From: Labia minor
Lineage: Eukaryota; Arthropoda; Insecta; Dermaptera; Spongiphoridae
DNA: 64,000 bases
Reading direction: 5' to 3'
Assembly (NCBI GenBank): GCA_963082975.1
Contig: OY720349.1
Coordinates: forward strand, 67,640,501-67,704,500
Both the position numbers and the translations under genes were made by a program. Positions within the stretch are counted from its first letter, which is position 1. The number at the start of each line of letters is the position of its first letter. Of this stretch, positions 1 through 10,900 are shown one piece after another. A model generated the notes under the pieces. It worked only from the letters and a program-made list of their open reading frames with translations. It was not told the origin of the DNA and made no database searches.

Positions 1-901
1 ACTGATTTCTTTAAAAATATTTATTTTTTGTAAAAGAGGAATAGAAAAGGACATGGAAATGCAAGAAATATGGGATATATAAGTATAATTGTGTGCATTT
101 TATTTCCCATGCTTGTACGTATTAATATTTATTATTATATATTCTAGTTAGAAGAAAATAAAATAACAATTAAAATAATAATAATAAATAATTAACTCAT
201 TTTATTTTCAATATAAATTAGAAAAAAAAAAATGTATTTTTGTTTGATTGTATTGTATTGATTAGTCAAAAAGTGAACTTGCTAATTAGTATCTTAAAGA
301 TAAAAACCTTTTTTGCGCTAAAGATTATATTTGTTTACATTTTAAAGTCCTAACCATCAAGATTTCTGATCACAAACATTTAAATTGATTATCAAATTAG
401 AGTTTTTAAAGGGTTTTGTTTTTAGGTATTAGTGTGTGTGTTTTGGGGTAAATTGAACTTGAATTATTAATATTAATTATATATTGATGTCAAACATTGG
501 ATAATTCTTTTTATTTTTGAAAGTATTTAATCAAAATACAAAACCTAAATATATACCTAAACTTATTATATCTCTAATTTGTTTTTAAAATAAATCTTTT
601 ATATATATATATCTTAATACAAATAATATAAAAAAATATTTCTAATAGAAATATATGTATTTTGTTTAAAAAATAAAAATAAATAATTTTAGTTGAATAT
701 AATCAATTGATGACTGTGGTTGTATGTATCATCAATATTCTAAGATTAGATTATTAATCTCAATTAACGAATCATCTTAAAAAAATAATATATTTCTTTG
801 TCAAATTCATGAATAGTGTAATTGTTTAACACATGATAAACTCATTAAAACGTGAAATATATAAATATTTTTACAAAAAATTAAATTAGTATTTTGAATA
901 A

Positions 902-947
<46 letters not shown>

Positions 948-1270
948 AAAATTAAAATATGATGATATAAAGTTGTTTTAAATTTTTGACATTTTTAAAT
1001 TGGGTATATTTTTTAAATTTATTAAAATGTTTTTTTTTTATTTATTATGTTTAAAAGATTCTTTTTTATTATGTGATATTAATAAAAAATAACGATGCTC
1101 TGTGTAAGTCGAATCATGTTGCACATAATTAAATAACAATTGCCAACAACAAAGAATATAATATTTTTTTAAATTCTTATATTTAAATATCATTTCAATT
1201 AAATAATTTATTCTAAAAGGTCTCATTTTAATTAATTTAATAAAATATTTAAATCACCATTCAATTTTTG
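1..1270. other. AT-rich non-coding stretch
   Basis: I see no gene here. The sequence is almost pure A/T with short homopolymers and a (TA)n run at 905-941. The few open frames are short, AT-driven and without protein-like composition. Confidence 0.6.
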
Positions 1271-1274
1271 AAGT

Positions 1275-1400
1275 GAAAACTTCTTTAGCGGCGTTGAGCA
1301 CTTTTGCGGATGGGGAAAAAATATAGATTTCGCGTGAGATTCCAAAACGACACCGACCCGACCGATATACGCATGCGCAATACGCCAGAATGTTAGACAC
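1275..1400. promoter_or_regulatory. CpG-rich island, possible promoter or repeat
   Basis: A sharp GC and CpG island stands in AT-rich surroundings. It contains ACGCATGCGCA near 1368, close to the NRF-1/EWG site found in many insect promoters. No coding frame of useful length crosses it. A segment near 1335 (CGCGTGAGATTCC) is the inverse of a motif in the duplicated blocks at 1801 and 2035, so the island may instead belong to a repeat. The promoter reading is inference only. Confidence 0.25.
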
Positions 1401-1684
1401 TAAACTTCTGATACATTCTTTACAAAATTTTACATATTTGCCATATTAAATATTATTATTTATATTTACATTAATAATCAGTATTACTAAATTATGTATA
1501 TATAAAATAAAATATTTTAATATATTATTATGTGTTAAATTATATTAAATTAATTTCTAATATATTTATATAATTTAAAATTAATTTCTGAATATATATA
1601 TATATATATATATATATTTTTTAAATTATATACTATATATAATATATTATATAATATATATTTTAATAAATTAATTTTTAAATA

Positions 1685-1708
1685 TGTGTGTGTGTGTGTG
1701 TGTGTGTG
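1685..1708. repeat. (TG)12 microsatellite
   Basis: An uninterrupted TG dinucleotide run in AT-rich non-coding DNA. Confidence 0.95.
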
Positions 1709-1800
1709 ACCGTAAAAATAAAGATATATGTTTGATAATTTTTCACAGGATTAATAATTGTATAAAACTGCTATATATAGAATTTGAGCTTGATAGAATC

Positions 1801-1884
1801 GCTGAAAGTACCAGAATTAATTTTTTAACACTGGAAATCTCACGCGCCAACACGTGACGTGGTGCCATCAACAAAGAGCCAAAC
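1801..1884 (+). repeat. Direct repeat copy 1 (~84 bp)
   Basis: This block recurs nearly unchanged at 2035-2119. It starts GCTGAAAGTACCAG, includes CACGTGACGTGG, and ends GAGCCAAAC. The two copies differ by a few substitutions and length changes in homopolymers. They flank one arm of a large inverted repeat (1905-2227), so they are probably part of one rearranged mobile element of unknown class. Confidence 0.85.
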
Positions 1885-1904
1885 ACTCCACTATCCACTC
1901 GACT

Positions 1905-2227
1905 ATCTCGCAAATTTGAATTTGATTAAATAATATTTATTAATTTAAATTAAATTAAATTAATTAAATTATAATTTAATAAATATTATTTATAACATCA
2001 AAAACATCAAAATCTCAACATCGAAAATTGAATTGCTGAAAGTACCAGAATTAATTTTTTTAACACTGGAAATCTCACGCGCCAACATGTGACGTGGTGC
2101 CATCAAAAAAGAGCCAAACTTTCGCTGGCTTAATAAATATTATTTATTAATTTTAATTTATAATTGAATTAATTTAATTTAATTTAAATTAATATATGTT
2201 ATTTAATCCAATTCAAATTTGCGAGAT
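1905..2227. repeat. Inverted repeat, arms ~85-90 bp
   Basis: The left arm starts ATCTCGCAAATTTGAATT at 1905 and runs to about 1993. Its reverse complement occupies about 2139-2227. The outer ~20 bases match with one mismatch, and the inner parts share the same TTTAAATTAAATTAAATTAA pattern. The second direct-repeat copy lies inside. This is consistent with a foldback or miniature element. I found no clear target duplication. Confidence 0.6.
2035..2119 (+). repeat. Direct repeat copy 2 (~85 bp)
   Basis: This is the second copy of the block at 1801-1884. In this copy the E-box-like CACGTG reads CATGTG, followed by the same GACGTGGTGCCATCA. Its spacing to the inverted arm at 2139-2227 mirrors that of copy 1. 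Confidence 0.85.
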
Positions 2228-2639
2228 ATGCTGAATATGCTTTTAAATAAAAAAAAATTTCAAGAAAGTAATTGGAATTATTAATATTAAGAATCAATAA
2301 ATAAATTTATTAAATATACATTTAAACATGTAAATTAATCTATATATAAATTTAATAAATATTCAAACAATAATTGAAACAATATAAATAAAACGATTCA
2401 ATATTTTACTTACATTGTGATTTATATTTTTATTTTTATTACAACTATTATTATGGGTATGTTATTTTTGGCAGTTTAAAAAAAATTAAAAATATTAATA
2501 AAATTTATCAAAATAATAAGTTGAAAAGATTTCCAATTATTTTTATTTATTTATTGTAAATTTTTCAATGTAACCATGGTAACCATAAATAGACTTTTAC
2601 CAAAATATTACTAATTAAATTAATTTTGGATAAATTAAT

Positions 2640-2784
2640 TTTGGATTTAACTACACTAAAACCTTCCCTGGGACGCCCACAACAATCCCTGAAAGTTTCA
2701 TCGCAATCGGACGGGTAGTTTTTGAGTATTTGACAGACACACACACAGACAGACAGACAGACAGACAGACATATATATATATAT
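2640..2784 (+). mobile_element. LINE 3' tail remnant
   Basis: The phrase AAAGTTTCATCGCAATCGG, then a GACAGACACACA/CAGA microsatellite and a TA run, is the usual 3' end of arthropod and other invertebrate non-LTR retrotransposons (RTE/CR1-like tails). Only the tail is present, as expected of a 5'-truncated copy. Family assignment is from memory of such tails, not a search. Confidence 0.5.
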
Positions 2785-2879
2785 TCATACACATCGTATT
2801 TTTAATATTTTTGTAATAATAATCAGTTTGCTGAAAAAAATAATTATGAATTTTATATATATATATATACCTATATACG

Positions 2880-3000
2880 TATATAAATTTCATTTTTCTC
2901 GTGAAGCTGGTGCGCATTCCGTCTGCTTTCAAATTTCTTACGCACAAGTTTTCACTTCTGTCGGCCAGTCCCACGACTGCCAATTCGACTTTTTATTAAA
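2880..3000. repeat. Moderately GC-rich segment, unclassified
   Basis: This ~110-bp segment has near-normal base composition (AGCTGGTGCGCATTCCG and a downstream TCGGCCAGTCCCACGAC). On the minus strand it reads for about 36 codons and then runs into low-complexity TA sequence, so I do not call a gene. Its place next to the LINE tail at 2640-2784 suggests repeat DNA. Confidence 0.3.
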
Positions 3001-3019
3001 AGGCTTCTTTTTTTATTTT

Positions 3020-3995
3020 TAATTTTTAATAAATTCTCTTTTTTTGATATGATATTAATAAAAAATAATATTAAATTGTATATACTTAAATTTAAAAATT
3101 AGAATATTTGAATTTTTTTAAATTTTAACACATGAAATCAATCATATGCATTAAGAATGGAAAATTTTTAAAATCAACTTTTTTTTGCTATTAAATTCAG
3201 AAAAAAAATACTGATATATAGAATATATAGACTATTCGAATATAATTTAAAACTCTTTCTCTCCTTCTATTTTAAATTAAAAAAACGGAGTTTTAAGAAA
3301 TTTAGATGCCTTATGCAACATGGGTGGGTAAATGAATTGGGCTGGAAGAGGAGGCAATTTATAATTTTCTTCTAATTCAGATTTAGGACATATCGTACAT
3401 TATATCAAATCTCGCTAAGAACATTCAATGTTTTTGTACACAAATTTTTCAGAGTATTGGCTAAGCGTATCACTCAAAATCAGTTTAAATTGAAATTTAT
3501 ATAAATTAACAAAGTGAAAACTTTTATTTGTTTAAATTTTATTACTATGAATCAAAAAAAAAATTAAATATATAGATCACATGATTAAATGAAGCAAGAA
3601 ACTTGAGAGAATATAAATGATGGACGGAGGTCGGACATGACAGAAACTGTAAGCGAAATCTTCTTATTGCGACTAATAATTTTCAAATCCCCTTGCACCA
3701 CAGAATTAGATATGTTTCTTTTAAGGGAGGAAAATAACTATGATCTAAAAAAATTAATAAATGAACTTAATAATAAAAAAACAAATAAATTAATTAATTT
3801 AAATTAATACTATTAATGAATATATATATTGGTAATTTATCTATAGTTTTCTACCGTTAATTTTTATATATTGTCTCAAGTCTCTATTTTTGCATTTTCT
3901 CAAGTTTCATTATAATTAAAAATATTCAATAATAATCTAGCAATGAAAATAAAATATCAAAATGTAATGATCAAGAAATATTATACTCTATTTCA
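3020..3995. other. AT-rich non-coding stretch
   Basis: No supportable gene. Small patches of higher GC near 3310-3350 and 3610-3660 show no sustained frame. The latter may be decayed upstream sequence of the adjoining LINE fragment. Confidence 0.5.
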
Positions 3996-3999
3996 CTAT

Positions 4000-5045
4000 T
4001 ATAACAGAGAAAATACTTAAGAACCATAGGCGGAGGAAATATTAGGAGATATTGCGGGTTCAGGCCAAATCGATCAAAATTAATTAAGATATTTTCATTA
4101 TGACATATATTAGGAAAAAAACCGCGAATTCAATATTTCTGTTCACTAATTATTTGTAGACTTTAGTAAAACATACACATGACTCAATATAGATCAGCAT
4201 AAACTTTTTCAAATTTTAATCTTCAAATTCGTCTTGAAGGTAGTAAAGAAAGAATAAGATGCGGAAATCAATTGTAAAATATTAGGTTACCTAGACGACT
4301 TAAATATAATAGGAGATTCGGCAATTGCAATTACAGATAGCGAGGAAAAATTAATGGAGGTAGGAAAAGAGATGGGGTTTGAAATTAATAGTGATAAATA
4401 AAAATATTTAGTAACAAAGAGGAACAGTATTAATATACAAAATGTAAAATTTGAATATGTTGAAAAATTGAATGTAATCACGAAGAATTATAATATTTGA
4501 GAAGAATTTAAATCGAGGTTGCAATCGGGAAACGCCTGTTATCATGCAGTAAAGAGGCTTATCTCATCAAAATTATTATAAAAGGGAATGAAAATTAAAA
4601 TATATAAAACAATTATTTTGTCTGTTGTATTATATGGGTGGGAGGCATGGTCTATGACCCTTGGAGATGAGAGTAGATTCAGAGTATTTGAGAATAGGAT
4701 TCTTCCCTGCATTTATTGGCCAAAGACAGATGAGCTCACCGGGGAATGGGGGAGACTGCATAACAAGAAATTGCATGGCCTCTCTGCATCTTCAGAAATA
4801 GTTAGGGTTATAAAAGGGAAAAAGCTGCGATAGGCAGGGCACGTGGCTAGAATAGGAGAGGAAAAATATATTGGTGGGGAGACCGATTGGAAAACGTCCG
4901 CTTGGAAAACCAATGGCGCGTAGGAAGGGACGACAGAGAGATGGGACAAGGGCTCAGGATAGGGACACTTGGAGAAATGTGGTTGTTGCGGCCAAGAACT
5001 TTCGAGTATCTTTGAGCCACATAGATAGATAGATATAATATATAC
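4000..5045 (+). mobile_element. RTE-like LINE fragment (reverse transcriptase to C-terminus), decayed
   Basis: One forward frame, broken by several in-frame stops, follows an invertebrate LINE reverse transcriptase from the fingers to the C-terminus. In order I see AEEILGDIAG near 4035, HQLFVDF-like VH-LFVDFSKTYT near 4140-4180, the palm box GYLDDLNIIGDS at about 4286-4325 (canonical YADD, here YLDD), MGFEINSDK, then IYKTIILSVVLYGWEAWSM at 4600-4655, FENRIL, EWGRLHNKKLHGL and AGHVARIGEE. The frame shifts after about 4850, where GKRPLGKPMARRKGRQR and WRNVVVAAKNF continue it. The stretch normally found between the FVDF and palm boxes is mostly missing, so there is an internal deletion. The endonuclease domain is absent. 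The coding end passes into an ATAG microsatellite near 5025. Clade is provisional. This is a dead copy. Confidence 0.85.
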
Positions 5046-5256
5046 AATAATAATAATATATATAATTAATTTACTGATTAAATTAAAATAGATTTTGAAT
5101 AAGAACACAAAAAGAAATGAATGTTTTATGAAATATAAGGATTGAAACAAAATGGATGAAAACCTTTTACTACTTTCAACCAAATACGATGTACCACTCG
5201 GGGGTACAGGGGGCGGAGCCCCCGTCTAGGTGTGAAGAGCGCCGAAGGCGCTCTGA
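5046..5256 (+). mobile_element. Shared 3' segment with two GC hairpins and CTAG-T end
   Basis: This AT-rich then GC-rich tail follows the LINE coding end directly and recurs next to a LINE end at about 34780-35045. It holds two perfect hairpins: GGGGGC-GGA-GCCCCC near 5210 and GAGCGCC-GAA-GGCGCTC near 5238. About ten bases further it reads CTAG then T. A short hairpin followed by CTRR and a T is the classic Helitron 3' end. Because both copies keep the same junction with LINE sequence, the segment may instead be the LINE 3' untranslated region. I cannot decide between the two. Confidence 0.5.
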
Positions 5257-5411
5257 GCAGCTAGTAAATGTATAAAATAAATAATAATATAATAATAATA
5301 ATAATAATAATAATTAGGTTAAATTAAAAATTCGGGGTTAAATTCTATATTATTTTATTATTAATTACTCTGTGAAAAGTCAGGGCCTCTCAAATTATTA
5401 ATAAATTATTT

Positions 5412-5468
<57 letters not shown>

Positions 5469-6432
5469 TTGGATTTTTTATTTATAAAGAGTCGGGGGTA
5501 GAAGATGTGTATGTAACGTAAAAAAAATTATCATTTTATTTTTAAATTTATGAATATGTCTGGGTTATGATCCAATTGGATATTCTAGACACAGCCTATA
5601 AAAAGGGAAAAGTCTTTGAATTTCATATTCCATAAATTTATTATTTGATTCTTTCCAAAATAAACAAGAGAATGACGTTTATTCAAAACAAGAATCAATT
5701 GATTATGCTGGGTGCGTATAGCTTGACAAAATTTCATTGAAAAAAATAAGAAAATAGGATAAAATAAAAAAATATTACGGAAATGACAAAAACAAAAAGG
5801 ATCAGCAAATTTTAAAAATAAATATTTTTAATGAAAAAATCAAGGAATTAAAAGAAATTGTATATAATTTATAAAAAAAAAAAAAAAAAATGATTTGCAA
5901 AATCCAAGAACCAAACCAATTTATAGTTGATACATTATTTATTAAATTAAATAATAATATAAATATAATATTAATATAATAAAATATTATTTTGTTTTAT
6001 ATAGATAATAAATGTTCAACTGGATTATATTTATTTATTTTTTTTATGAATTTTGCATTACATTTAATAATTTTCTAAAAAATTATTATGTGAAACATAA
6101 TTGTTTTAATAATTATTTAAGATCTAATAAACCTAATAAAAATCATAAAGTTTAAAATATGTACATAAATATAAAAATTTCTAAAAACTATTCTCAACTT
6201 ATTTAAATTATTTTGAATATAAATATAATTTATTTATTAAACATTTCATTAACGTTATCTCTCTTATGTCTTTAAATTATTACAAAATTAATTGAGATGT
6301 GTATTTTATTACACTTTATGATAGAATATTAATATAATTATAATAATAATATAATAATAATTATATTAAAGAAATAATATTAAAGATAATTGATAGTTTT
6401 CTAGTTAATAAGATTTTTGGTTTAGTTTAGAC
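5257..6432. other. Non-coding, with microsatellites
   Basis: No gene found. The stretch includes (TAA)n near 5290-5315, a 48-bp (AT)n at 5415-5462 and poly-A near 5872-5890. The 5550-5660 part has TATAAAAAGG followed by AATAAA-like motifs, but nothing else supports a promoter. Confidence 0.5.
5415..5462. repeat. (AT)24 microsatellite
   Basis: A pure AT dinucleotide run of 48 bases, the longest in the window. Confidence 0.95.
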
Positions 6433-6646
6433 CAGGGGTGGGCAAAAGCCGGCCCGCCGGCCCGTTGAAAAGTTTGGCTCTTATTTCGATCTTTCATTCA
6501 ATTTCATTCAATATGGCTCTAAAAAAATGGTAAATTTTTTTTTACAAATGCCCCGGTTTGGTATTTTCGAAATATCGTCCTCCGGCCCGGGAGACATTTT
6601 GAAAATTTCATTTTGGCCCGCGCTTAAAAGTATTTGCCCACCACTG
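6433..6646. mobile_element. Non-autonomous hAT element, 214 bp
   Basis: The ends are CAGGGGTGGGCAAA and, read inward from the right, CAGTGGTGGGCAAA. A perfect 8-bp duplication GTTTAGAC flanks it (6425-6432 and 6647-6654) and fits the nnnTAnnn target pattern reported for Buster-type hATs. Subterminal GGCCCG motifs repeat at both ends, the likely transposase-binding sites. There is no coding capacity. The GC-rich ends stand out from the AT-rich flanks. Confidence 0.93.
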
Positions 6647-6654
6647 GTTTAGAC

Positions 6655-7740
6655 GGTAAAATGTTTACAAGAAAGTGACACCAACCAACAGTCAAAGGAA
6701 ATCTGAAAACGTTAATTTTTCTCAAAATCAATTTTCAAGACTTTGTTACCGGAAAGTTAAAATGATAATACGATTAAATATTATTTTTAATAATATATTA
6801 ATTTTTAGAGATATTATATATTCAATTAAGTAATTCATTAAAAATTCAGATATAATTTTTTTTTGTCAATTTCTATATACTTTTTATTTTAATAATCTAA
6901 AGAAAAATATTGAATCACTATTTATAAATAGTTATAATAATACTGATTGAAATGAGATTGCGTAATTTATAAATTATATTTATTGTTATTGAGATTTTGA
7001 TGTTTTTTTTTTTTTATTTCAATTACGTCCTTTTACAATCAATCGAATTCTAATATATTTCCTATATAAATAATAATAATAATAATAATACTTATTTATA
7101 GATATTAAAAATAATTGAAAATAATTTTGAATCTATTATAAGTAAGTGTTAGTCAAAATTATTTGCTATTATGTTTAGAGTTATAGATATTTTATATTAT
7201 ATGTATTATATATTTATATGGTATACATGTTTTACAAATTTAATTATTTTCTTTGTTATCGGATTCTGTAAAGGAAAGTATTGTGGCTCTCTTCAATCAG
7301 ATTTTATTTTAAATAAATTTAGAAAAAACAAATTAATATTTATTTATATATTTATAATTGTTTATTTATTTATTTTACTCTATATAAATTAGATTTATTC
7401 AATAATTTTTAAATATATTTAATTTATATTTATACATAATAATATCAATCTTATGAATAATTCTATAAATATTTACTATCTATTATTTTATTAATAAATA
7501 TATATTTTCTTATTTTTTTATTAAATATTGGTATATATATTCAATTTTATAATTAAATAATAACAAAATTTATTTAATTTATTTATTGTTATTTTTGTAG
7601 GAGTTGTGATATTTAATTTAATTTATTTAATTCAAATAATTATTTATGTGTGCTATTATACTACGAGATAGATATGATTTGATTTGCAAATGAAAATTAA
7701 TTAAATTAATAAGTATTTTCGATTTTAATGAATATCTTGA
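6655..7740. other. AT-rich non-coding stretch
   Basis: No supportable gene. An ATG-initiated frame at 7171-7392 is rich in I, Y, F and K as any open stretch in such DNA would be, and shows no domain. Confidence 0.5.
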
Positions 7741-7758
7741 TAAATGATGATAATTATT

Positions 7759-7764
7759 TTTATT
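7759..7764 (-). terminator. Polyadenylation signal AATAAA
   Basis: AATAAA on the minus strand lies just where the GC-richer exon sequence gives way to AT-rich DNA, about 120 bases after the stop codon at 7883-7885. This spacing suits a short 3' untranslated region for the candidate terminal exon. Confidence 0.4.
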
Positions 7765-7882
7765 TACCTGAGAGTGTGTGTGAGATTAAGCAAGTGAGTG
7801 TCAGAGATCGTTGAGAGATGGTCGCTCTGTGTCGGATGCCTGACAAATGACCACTGATTCAATGCGTTGGCCAAGTCCCCGC

Positions 7883-7960
7883 TTAATGCTCAGTTCCTGT
7901 AACTATTAACTCGATCTCGTTCTTATCAGTCCGAGGGGAGAGGATCATGACCTGGAACCT
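7883..7960 (-). CDS. Candidate terminal coding exon, unknown protein
   Basis: On the minus strand a pyrimidine-rich acceptor (TTGTTTTGTTTTTGAG) ends at 7961. It is followed by 25 codons ending in TAA at 7883-7885, reading RFQVMILSPRTD and ending IVTGTEH. The composition is protein-like and unlike the I/K/N/F-rich junk frames around it. GC content stays raised through a short trailer to about 7768, with AATAAA at 7764-7759. If the acceptor is used two bases later (at 7958) the exon enters in the same phase as the exon at 13744, and both would begin Arg-Phe after a donor ending in AG. It could therefore be an alternative last exon of the same gene. The protein family is not recognised. A non-coding conserved element is the main alternative. 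Confidence 0.42.
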   Translation of the reverse strand, partial: RFQVMILSPRTDKNEIELIVTGTEH

Positions 7961-10900
7961 CTCAAAAACAAAACAATAGATGGCTAATCAAATGAAAAGG
8001 AAATTCAATCCATTTGACATCCATTTAACAGGCAAATATATATTCATTTAACTAAACTTTCATATTTTTCAGATACATTTTATATCATTGGATCAAAAGA
8101 GATTAAAATATTGGAGGATATTGGAGGATAAGAAAAACTATAACTATAAGATGTTACCATTTCTTATATATTTACCTTTTAAAATATTATTTAACTAATT
8201 TATTAAATAAACTAAAAAAATAATAATATTGAATACAACATATTGAAAACTACTTGGATTCGAATAATATAAAATAATTAATAATTTCTCTATGGGCTTT
8301 AGAAGAAAATAATGCAATAAAATTAATTAATCTTATTCTTTGGCCACCGTGGTATTATAAAATATAATAATGTAAATTAATTGGAATATAGGCTTCCACT
8401 GTGGTACTTGGTAGAATTTTATGCATACGAAATATAATAATTCCAATTTTATAGCTCATCTTAGATAAACATTAAGTTAAAATTTTTATTTTATGTACTT
8501 CTTTTCTCAAATAAGGAATTAAACCTGAAATTTCATTGTAATATTTTTTAAGAAAGTCGACCGTAGAATAACATTAATAGCTCAATAGGGTCAAAAAGAA
8601 CCTATTAAGGTTATTCAACTCAATGGAATTTTTAATTATAATACCTATACCCTTTTCTATAAAAAAAGGTTTAAGATAATTAACAAAAAAAAAAAAAAAA
8701 AAAAAACTAAACCGTTCTAATTCTAAAATATTTGAAGTTAAGAGAAATTAGGTCTAAGCCCTATGTTATTAATTGGATGAAGAAAATATTTATTAAAAAT
8801 GTATGTATATACGATATATCTATAAATAGCCGGTTTATTATTATTTCATTAGAGTAGCATTATATACCAAAAAATAGATTTCTTATTTTATTTTTCAATC
8901 TTCATTTTCAAAAATTGTTTTCTTAAACCCTTTTAACTATTAATCAAAAACAATATTTTACATTTTTTTAAAATTCTTCATATTTCATTATATTTCTTGT
9001 ATTCATATATTTTCTTTATTTTAATAAATGAAAAAATGCTTTAATGAAATTTTATAAATAAAAAATAATACTCTTTTTTTGTTCCTAAATATAACATAAC
9101 ATAAAATATGCATATTATTATTTTTATTCCTTCAATGATTAAATAAATCCTTGAAATCAAGGGAATCATAGTCGACCGTTTGGTGTGAAAAATTGTTCAA
9201 ATATTGATTTAAAATTTCCTTTTTTTCAGAATAAATGATATGAAGATTTGTTTTTTAAAAATTTCTATCTTTATGATTTTTTATCATATTCCTCTTTGCG
9301 CATAATAGATTATTAGCTTTTCTTGTTTTATAATATATTCGAATTATCTATTTATATTATATTGATTACATGGAACATGATTAAATAGTTTGAAGTTCAA
9401 CTCCTGGGTGGCACCACTAATCAAACAGAATTCACGAGCTCTTTCAATAGTTTTATCATATATAATAAATAATATTTCAATAAATTTAATAATGTAGTTA
9501 TTTATTTTACGCATTATTTTAACGGTAGGTACTTTAATTAAATTCATTATAAATAAAAAACTAATTTAATTTTGTGTTCTAAATAATAAAAATTAGCAAA
9601 ATTAATTTATCATTTAATTAGTTAATATTTTATATTATATAAATATGAATACCCAAAATTCGCAATATAAATTAATATCAAAAGTGAATCAATAAAAATA
9701 CATAATTTCTAAATAAATTAAAAATTATTATTTTTAAAATAAAAAACAAAGTATCTTTAATTGAAACAAAAAAAAAATATGTTATTACTATTCTCCAAAA
9801 GATTCTTATTTTAATATAATTATTCTTTTATATAAATTATAAATAATCTTGATATTTACAATAACAACTGTATAAATAAGTTAGTGAACCTATAAATAAT
9901 ACTATCTAATAAATATATTATATGATATTGAAGGCCTGGTGGTATAAATCCCACTCTGTCTCGTCATCAGCCCAACATTGTTTTTTAAGTAGTTAAAATA
10001 ATATAATGAAGGGTAATTTTTGTAGGATAATAATATAATATTTGATATATCAATAATATTAAAATAAATGAACTTTAGTTAATTTCTAAGTTATAATTTC
10101 TCATGATACTTATTATGATTCCTTTCCTTTCTTTCATCAATAAATATATATGTTAATTTTATTATAATTTAATGTTTAAATTTACCTCTTCTTTATAATC
10201 CTACTATTTTTTATTAATAATTAACAGAGTTAATTAACCAATTAAATTAAAGATCACTTTTATTAATCTTAAATCCATTTTTTTTAGTAACTCAACCCGT
10301 ACTAAGTCTCCAATATACGACAGTGTATATAAATATAAAAAATTGATTGTATTTTTAAAATTTTAAATAAAAAGATAAGAACCTACATTTTTAAATTGCC
10401 GAACAGCCATAAGCAAGAGAGAACTACGTATAATAAAAACTTGTCAAATAAATAGAAATAGGAAAGAATAGGATAGAAGTGTAACTTTGATATAGAATTT
10501 AAACAAAAACAATTGTTTTATTTGGAAAAATTATAGCTTTTAATTTTATATAAAATTAAATGTTATTTTTTTATTTATAATTCGTATAATTAAGAGTTTA
10601 CAAGCATAGGTTTATGATAATTTATAATAATTCTTAAAAATTAACAATCTAAGAAGCTCATAAAAGTACATATTATATTTTAAAATTTTATTTTATTAAC
10701 AAAATAGAAATATAATAATTATTATAAAATTTTAATGGCACTTGTGTTTTTTTTCACTTTCAGATTATTTTTTTATTTAAGATAAATAAAAATGAATTGA
10801 ATTATGAGATTCTTCATAAAATAATAACAATATACATCGAAAATGAATTGTTTATTATATTTTATATTATATTATATATAGGATAGGAACTTACAAATAC

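Noticed and set aside
2651-2983. 110-codon minus-strand open frame
   Set aside because: Most of it translates microsatellite (CVSVCLSVCL, YIYIY); it overlaps a LINE tail.
4713-5183. 156-codon minus-strand open frame
   Set aside because: It is antisense to the LINE C-terminus and its tail; no independent coding signal.
5540-5700. LTR-like words (TGT start, TATAAAAAGG, AATAAA)
   Set aside because: No second copy, no primer-binding site and no coding remnants nearby, so no LTR element is claimed.
7766-7768. Splice donor CAG|GTAAATA on the minus strand
   Set aside because: It sits on top of the AATAAA signal at the end of a short trailer after a stop codon, so a 3' end is the simpler reading.
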